A stretch of DNA of 64,000 nt from Nonomuraea fuscirosea (GTDB lineage: Bacteria > Actinomycetota > Actinomycetes > Streptosporangiales > Streptosporangiaceae): the NCBI RefSeq assembly GCF_003001935.1, contig NZ_PVNG01000014.1, positions 186,001 through 250,000 on the forward strand. The letters are read 5' to 3'. Position numbers and translations under genes: made by a program. Below, in pieces: positions 59,002-64,000 of this stretch. The notes under the pieces are model-generated. The model worked only from the letters and a program-made list of their open reading frames with translations, had not been told where the DNA came from and ran no database searches. How positions within the stretch are numbered: the stretch's first letter is position 1; each line of letters starts with the position of its first letter.

Positions 59002-61245
59002 GTGCGCGTCACTCCATCCCTCAGATCCCTCCGCACGCTGACCGCCGCTCTGACCGCCGCCGTCACCGCCGTCACCGCCGCCCTGGCGCCGGTCCCGGCG
59101 GCGGCGCAGGCCGCGCCGCCCGCCGACGACGTCAAGCCCGTCCGGGTCGTGATCCTGGTCGACGAGTCGGGCAGCCTGTCGGGCGCCGACGTCGCGCGTG
59201 AGCGCGCCGCCGCCCAGCTCATCGCCCTCAGCGAGCTGTCGCCGCGCTCGCAGGTGTCCGTGGTGGGCTTCGGCAGCTCCAACGGCCGGGGGCAGTCCGC
59301 CGTGGACATCGTGTGCCCGCTGACCGGGGTGGAGACCGCCCAGGACCGCGAGTCGCTGAGCCGGTGCGTGGAGCGGTTACGCCGCAGGGAGAGCGGCGAC
59401 GGCAACGACACCGACCACGCCGCCGCCCTCGACCAGGCGCTGAGCATCATGAACGAGCCCGACGACCAGCAGCGCTCGAAGATCGTGTTCCTGCTGACCG
59501 ACGGCGTGCTCGACGTCGCCGGCAGCCCTCAGTACGGCGCCGACGCCGAATCCCGCAACCGCAACGCCCAGAAGCAGATCGACAGCGGCCTCAAGGACGC
59601 CGAGCGGGCGAAGGTGCAGATCTGGCCGCTGGGCTTCGGCTCGGCCGACAAGTCCAGCCTCGACGCCTTCGCCGCGGGCGGCTGGCGGGAGCCGTGCGGC
59701 GGCCAGGAGTCGGCCACGCCGCGGGCCAGGGTGGTCGCCGACTCGAAGGACGTCGAGCGCTCGCTGCTGGAGGCGTTCGCCTACGCCAGGTGCGCGGGCA
59801 TCGGCGACTCGGTGACCGACTCGCTCGACTCGGGCGCCACCGTCGACCTCCACGTCACCATCCCGATCATCGCCACCGACGGCTCGATCGTGGTGGTCAA
59901 GCGCGACCGGCGGATTCAGGTCACCTACTTCGACCCCGAGGGCACCCAGGTGCCCAAGCAGGGCGAGCAGAACGAGTCGACCTTCCAGGCCGCGGGCGAG
60001 GCCGGCCCGGTCGAGTCGCTGCGCATCCGCAACCCGGTGCCCGGCCAGTGGCGCATCCAGCTGAAGTCGCCGCCCGGCGTCGACCGCCAGGACGTCAGCG
60101 CGACCGTCGTGTGGCAGGGCGCGCTGCGCGCCTCGATCTCGCTGAGCAACCCGCGGCCGCGTCCCGGCGAGCAGGTGACGGTGCGGCTGCGGCTGCAGAC
60201 CAGGACGGGCACGATCTCCGACCCGGCGGCGCTCGCGGGCCTGCGCTTCACCGCCGGGCTCACCGGCGAGGGCTTCCAGGAGACGCCGATCGCGCTCGGC
60301 GACACGGGCGACGGCGCCGACCGGGCCAAGGACGACGGCGAGTTCTCCGGCCGGGTCGCCGTCCCGGAGACGGCCACCGGCACGCTGTCCTTCCTGGGCA
60401 AGGTGACCGGGCCGGGCGTGGCGGGCGACGAGCGTCCTTACGAGACCCGGATCGCCGGGCCCGCCGACCGGCTGCGCGGCCAGGTGCGGCTCGAAGCGGC
60501 CGTCGCCGAGCCGGGCGGCGAGGTCGCCGGCACCGTCGGCGTCACCAACGACGGCGAGCCCGCGCGGCTCGGCCTGCGACTGCTCGACACCCCCGGCACC
60601 GTGAGCCTGTCGGCCCAGGAGCTCCAGGCGCCCGCGGGCACCTCCGAGCACGCCTTCACCCTCCGGATCGCCGCCGACGCGGCCGAGGGGCAGGTCGGCG
60701 GCCAGGTGCAGGTGGTGGACGCGGCCGGGCAGGTGGTCGCGGAGGACTTCGTGAAGGTCGAGGTCCAGCGGCCCACGCCGATGTGGCTGCGGGCGCTCCA
60801 GGCGCTGCTCATCCTCCTCGTCGTGGTGGCCGCCGGGCTGCTGTTCCTGATGATCAGGCGGCGCCGGCGGCAGCGGGCCGCCGACCCGAGCGAGCTGACG
60901 CTGTACCTGTTCGACCGTCCGGGCGAGCCGCACATCAGCCGGCTGCAGGCGCCGCTCGGCTCGGGCCCCGAGTTCGGCTTCGACGTCACCGACAGGCGGC
61001 TGGTGCACACGTACGGCACCGGCTACTCCGTGCGCCGGGGCGAGGGCAGGTCGGTGCTGGTGACCGACCCCTCGGGGCGGCGGCTCGACCCGCTCTTCCC
61101 CGGCCGGCCGATCGCCCTGACCGACCACCTCTACCTGGGCGTGGACGACGGCCGGGCCAAGGGCGGCGAGCAGCCCGCGTACGGGCCGGCCGAGCCGCAG
61201 CCGAGCAGGACCCACAGACCGATGCCAGGCGACGACCTGTTGTGA
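59002..61245 (+). CDS. Exported, membrane-anchored vWA-domain protein
   Basis: 747 residues from GTG 59002 (AGGAAA upstream). Signal peptide with cleavage near AAAQA (residue 36). vWA domain with MIDAS motif DESGS at residues 54-58, the Thr position in GDGNDTDHAAALDQAL and the Asp in FLLTDGVLD. Three or four beta-sandwich modules follow to about residue 590. One transmembrane helix (ALLILLVVVAAGLLFLMI, near 600-620) and an Arg cluster put the last 130 residues (LYLFDRPGEPHISRLQAPLG) in the cytosol. It is seven bases upstream of the tubulin-like gene, so the cytosolic tail may contact that protein and link an extracellular adhesion or sensing domain to it. Confidence 0.9.
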   Translation: MRVTPSLRSLRTLTAALTAAVTAVTAALAPVPAAAQAAPPADDVKPVRVVILVDESGSLSGADVARERAAAQLIALSELSPRSQVSVVGFGSSNGRGQSAVDIVCPLTGVETAQDRESLSRCVERLRRRESGDGNDTDHAAALDQALSIMNEPDDQQRSKIVFLLTDGVLDVAGSPQYGADAESRNRNAQKQIDSGLKDAERAKVQIWPLGFGSADKSSLDAFAAGGWREPCGGQESATPRARVVADSKDVERSLLEAFAYARCAGIGDSVTDSLDSGATVDLHVTIPIIATDGSIVVVKRDRRIQVTYFDPEGTQVPKQGEQNESTFQAAGEAGPVESLRIRNPVPGQWRIQLKSPPGVDRQDVSATVVWQGALRASISLSNPRPRPGEQVTVRLRLQTRTGTISDPAALAGLRFTAGLTGEGFQETPIALGDTGDGADRAKDDGEFSGRVAVPETATGTLSFLGKVTGPGVAGDERPYETRIAGPADRLRGQVRLEAAVAEPGGEVAGTVGVTNDGEPARLGLRLLDTPGTVSLSAQELQAPAGTSEHAFTLRIAADAAEGQVGGQVQVVDAAGQVVAEDFVKVEVQRPTPMWLRALQALLILLVVVAAGLLFLMIRRRRRQRAADPSELTLYLFDRPGEPHISRLQAPLGSGPEFGFDVTDRRLVHTYGTGYSVRRGEGRSVLVTDPSGRRLDPLFPGRPIALTDHLYLGVDDGRAKGGEQPAYGPAEPQPSRTHRPMPGDDLL

Positions 61246-61252
61246 GGGGCGC

Positions 61253-64000
61253 ATGAGGATCTTCGATCCGATGATGTTCGTAGGGCTCGGCGGCACCGGC
61301 TGCCGGGTCGGAGTGGAGTTGGAACGCTGGCTGCGCGACGAGCTGTGCGGCCCTGACGGCATGGACCTGATCAGGAACTTCAGCTGGCAGAACTACCAGC
61401 CGTACGAGCTGCCCTCCTGCCTGCAGTTCGTCTACGTCGACCTCAACGAGGACGAGCTGAACCGCACCCGGCGGCGGGTGGTGCCGACCGAGAAGGAGTT
61501 CCCGGCGGCAGCCCGCACCGCCCATCTGATCCACGACGTGGTGCCGAAGTTCGACTCCTACCCGGAGGTGGCCCGCAGCCTGCGGGCCACGCTGGGCGAC
61601 CACGTGAAGGACTGGCTGCCGCCGCGCGAGCAGGAGCCGCTGGTGGCGCCGCTGATGCGGGGCGCGGGCCAGTTGCCCACGGTGGCCAGGGCGGCCCTGT
61701 TCGAGCGGATGCGGCACGGCACCGGGCCGGTGGTCCAGGGCGTCGAGGACGCCATCGGCGCGATCAGCAACTCCGGCGGCGAGCTGGCCGCGCTCGGCGG
61801 CCGGCTGCGGCGGCGCTGCGACGTGTTCGTGGCCTACTCGGTCGCGGGCGGCACCGGCAGCGGCATCTTCTACGACTACCTGCACCTCATCGGCGACGCC
61901 TTCGCCCGCAGCGGCATCAGGGCGCGCATCCACCCGCTGGTCGTCATGCCGTCCGCGTTCACCGAGGGCAAGGGCGGCGGGCGCCGGGCCAGGCTCAACG
62001 CCGGTTCGAGCCTGCTGGACCTGTTCCGGCTGGTGGACGACCAGAACGCGCCGCACGCGGGCACGCAGGTGGACGAGCAGGGCATCGTCGGCGAGCTGGG
62101 CGTGCGCTACCCCACCAGGGGTGACGTGCGGCTGGCGACCGGCACGGTGCAGACCGCGTTCCTGTTCACGATGCCGCCCGGCGTGCAGCGCGACGACCTG
62201 CACCGCTCGATCGCCTCGCTGGTCGTCTCGCTGGCCGGCACCCGGCCGAGCACCCCGGGCGAGAGCGCCGGCGGCATGGAGGACCGGGGAGAGTCGTCCT
62301 TCGCCGACGACTTCATCAACCGCGCCGTCGAGCGCGACGTGCCCGCCGCCTCGGGCATCGGCAACCGGGGCGTCTCGACGGCCTTCGTCTCCTCCATGAC
62401 CGTGCCCGTGGAGGAGCTGGCCGACCTGGTCAGCTCGCGGCTGCTGGCCCGCGCGGTGACACAGCTCGACGCCGTCCCGCCGGGCGCCGCCGAGACCAAC
62501 GTGGACGAGATCCGCCGCCTGTTCACCACCACCAACCTGGAGCCGCTGCACACCCGCGCGCCGCTGCCCCCGCCCGAGGCCCGCCCGGCCACGGGCGCGG
62601 CCGACATCCAGAAGTCGCTGGCCAACCGGATGCGGGAGATGCAGGACAACCTCGTCTCCCTCGAACGGGCGCTCAGCCGCAGCGTCCCGGTCATGGCCCA
62701 GGAGGTGGACGTGCGCAGGGGCGCGATGGAGGGGCTCGGCCACGTCGACCCGTTCCGGCTGCGGCGCGTGGTGGTCGGCCTGCCCGGCGACGTGCACGAG
62801 GCCGACCGGCTGGGCTTCGCCGGGCTGCTCGACCACCGCAGGGCGCAGCCGCGCAAGCCGTTCGAGGGCATGAGCGAGGCTCCCCCGCAGCCCGGGCCGA
62901 TGCGCGACCGGCTGCTGCGCAAGGTGCAGTGGTCCGACCCCGTGGTGCAGGCCTGGCTCGCCGGTCAGGACGCCTGGTACCTGTGGAGCAGCCAGGCGCT
63001 CTGGCACCGCGCCTGGGCCGACCAGATGCCCCGCTGGGAGCCGCGGCGCAAGCAGCTCCTGCGCGAGGTGCGCGAGTTCACCCAGGTGTTCGCGGAGCAC
63101 GCCGAGAACGACCCCGAGCGGTTCGCCCGCCGGGCGGGCGAACTGTACGAGACGCGCGTGGGCGTCTACCACCTGCTGCCGCCCGCCGGGGCGGAGGCGT
63201 TCTACGACGCGGTCGTGCGCCGCTTCGTGGACGTCTTCGTCGCCCGGCAGATCCTGCGCCCGACCGACACGGAGGCCGGCGTGGTCAACGCGCTGCTCGG
63301 CCCCGAGGGCTGGCGGCACGCCTACGACCTGGCCTGGCGTACGGGCAAGCCGGCCGACGCGCTCAACTGGGTGCGCGAGCGGCTCAAGCTGGAGGTCAAG
63401 AAGCTGTTCAAGGACCGCGACGAGGCCGCCGCGCTGGGCGAGCAGCCGCTGCTGCCCTCGCTGGCCGACATCCTGGCCCAGGCCGCCACGGGCGGCGGCG
63501 ACGACCCGCAGGTGCGGCAGTTCCAGCTCAAGCTGGCCGACCTGGTGCCGGGCGGCTTCACCCCCGACGGCACCGGTGAGCTGAAGGTGCTGGTCTCCTA
63601 CCCGGCGCCGGGCAAGGACCTGGACCTGGAGCGGTTCCTGCGCGACCGGATCGACCTGCCGGGCACGCCCGACTTCCGCAACATCGACGCCGACTCGGTC
63701 ACGGTGGTGCAGCTGCGCACCTCGATGAGCGTGACCCAGGTGCGCGAGCTGCGCGAGGTGCTGGCCAGCTGGGCCGAGGCGCTGCACGACGAGCGCCCGC
63801 AGGACTACCTGAAGTGGCGCCAGCGGCTCGGCTACGACTTCGGCTATCTCGCCACCACCGAGGAGCACCGCGTGCGCATCCTGCACCGGCTGCTCTGCCT
63901 GCTGTGGAACGGGCAGGTCAGCGTGGCGGAGGGCGAGCCGAGCTCGCCGTCGCGGATCAGGATCGACATCGAGGGCGGCTCGATGACGCTGCCCTTGACC
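61253..64000 (+). CDS. Large tubulin/FtsZ-like protein (Tubulin_2 family), partial
   Basis: The frame from ATG 61253 is open for 916 codons to the window edge, so the C-terminus is missing. GTPase-fold signs: an N-terminal phosphate-binding loop FVGLGGTGCRVGVELERWL (Gly11-Gly16), then FVYVDLNEDEL, and the tubulin/FtsZ signature YSVAGGTGSGIFYDY at residues 195-209. FtsZ has GGGTGTG, so one Gly is replaced by Ala. HPLVVMPSAF and the Asn in RLNAGSSLLDLF continue the fold to about residue 400. The rest is a long alpha/beta and helical extension without a family I know. Members are proposed to work with vWA proteins in membrane remodelling. The vWA gene directly upstream supports this. Cytosolic. 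Confidence 0.88.
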   Translation, partial: MRIFDPMMFVGLGGTGCRVGVELERWLRDELCGPDGMDLIRNFSWQNYQPYELPSCLQFVYVDLNEDELNRTRRRVVPTEKEFPAAARTAHLIHDVVPKFDSYPEVARSLRATLGDHVKDWLPPREQEPLVAPLMRGAGQLPTVARAALFERMRHGTGPVVQGVEDAIGAISNSGGELAALGGRLRRRCDVFVAYSVAGGTGSGIFYDYLHLIGDAFARSGIRARIHPLVVMPSAFTEGKGGGRRARLNAGSSLLDLFRLVDDQNAPHAGTQVDEQGIVGELGVRYPTRGDVRLATGTVQTAFLFTMPPGVQRDDLHRSIASLVVSLAGTRPSTPGESAGGMEDRGESSFADDFINRAVERDVPAASGIGNRGVSTAFVSSMTVPVEELADLVSSRLLARAVTQLDAVPPGAAETNVDEIRRLFTTTNLEPLHTRAPLPPPEARPATGAADIQKSLANRMREMQDNLVSLERALSRSVPVMAQEVDVRRGAMEGLGHVDPFRLRRVVVGLPGDVHEADRLGFAGLLDHRRAQPRKPFEGMSEAPPQPGPMRDRLLRKVQWSDPVVQAWLAGQDAWYLWSSQALWHRAWADQMPRWEPRRKQLLREVREFTQVFAEHAENDPERFARRAGELYETRVGVYHLLPPAGAEAFYDAVVRRFVDVFVARQILRPTDTEAGVVNALLGPEGWRHAYDLAWRTGKPADALNWVRERLKLEVKKLFKDRDEAAALGEQPLLPSLADILAQAATGGGDDPQVRQFQLKLADLVPGGFTPDGTGELKVLVSYPAPGKDLDLERFLRDRIDLPGTPDFRNIDADSVTVVQLRTSMSVTQVRELREVLASWAEALHDERPQDYLKWRQRLGYDFGYLATTEEHRVRILHRLLCLLWNGQVSVAEGEPSSPSRIRIDIEGGSMTLPLT

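Noticed and set aside
60986-63886. Minus-strand open frame of 966 codons at the right end
   Set aside because: Antisense to the tubulin-like gene, whose plus frame is uninterrupted and has GTPase signatures.
1-64000. tRNA, rRNA, insertion sequence or prophage
   Set aside because: No tRNA-like T-arm with matching cloverleaf, no rRNA core sequence, and no transposase, integrase or phage structural motif was seen on either strand; this was by eye, so a tRNA could have been missed.

Overview
The window is GC-rich coding DNA with GTG, TTG and ATG starts, many 4-base stop/start overlaps, actinobacterial -10 hexamers (TAnnnT), a DtxR/IdeR-type iron box, a LAL-type LuxR regulator and P450/ferredoxin pairs. 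This points to a filamentous actinobacterium. A Streptosporangiales member such as Nonomuraea is my best guess from gene style; no marker gene proves it. I saw no rRNA, tRNA, CRISPR array, transposase or phage gene.

Region 1 (1-16101, minus strand) is one long co-oriented catabolic block of twelve genes: DUF917 protein, hydantoinase/oxoprolinase HyuA, a peptide-type ABC importer (binding lipoprotein, permease, permease-ATPase fusion, ATPase), a GAF-PucR regulator, degradative HMG-CoA reductase, HMG-CoA lyase, a CoA-transferase III, a YtcJ-like amidohydrolase and a MaoC-like hydratase cut by the window edge. A divergent PucR regulator (16175) probably controls it. The enzymes fit uptake and breakdown of a mevalonate- or 3-hydroxy-3-methylglutarate-type compound to acetyl-CoA and acetoacetate. 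Four junctions in this block carry short tandem duplications of the ribosome-binding/start region; two of them create mini-ORFs that bridge neighbouring genes.

Region 2 (17.8-31.9 kb) holds mostly single genes: a DUF3500 lipoprotein, an NAD-dependent epimerase-like protein, a heme-oxygenase-like iron enzyme coupled to a CDGSH iron-sulfur protein, a glycosyltransferase, a PEP-mutase/isocitrate-lyase family protein, a second YtcJ amidohydrolase, a DHA2 efflux pump with divergent TetR, a class II aldolase, an FG-GAP lipoprotein and a two-domain CHRD protein. Region 3 (32.0-36.3 kb) is an iron-siderophore importer behind an iron box.

Region 4 (36.4-46.9 kb) has an alpha/beta hydrolase, a coupled pair of paralogous small proteins, an eroded SDR divergent from a LAL regulator, a membrane-anchored DJ-1/PfpI protein and an exported ammonia-lyase-fold protein that has lost its MIO-forming tripeptide. 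Region 5 (46.3-53.1 kb) is a P450 island: TetR, ferredoxin reductase, P450, ferredoxin, then a pectate lyase under a LacI-type operator, then a paralogous P450 with its own TetR.

Region 6 (53.4-64.0 kb) has a coiled-coil glycosyltransferase, a YoaK-type membrane protein and a GH63-like glucosidase. At the right edge is a secreted/membrane vWA protein next to a large tubulin/FtsZ-like GTPase that runs off the window. This vWA-tubulin pair is the strongest candidate for an incompletely described system. Short tandem repeats of 18-45 bp at gene ends and junctions recur throughout.
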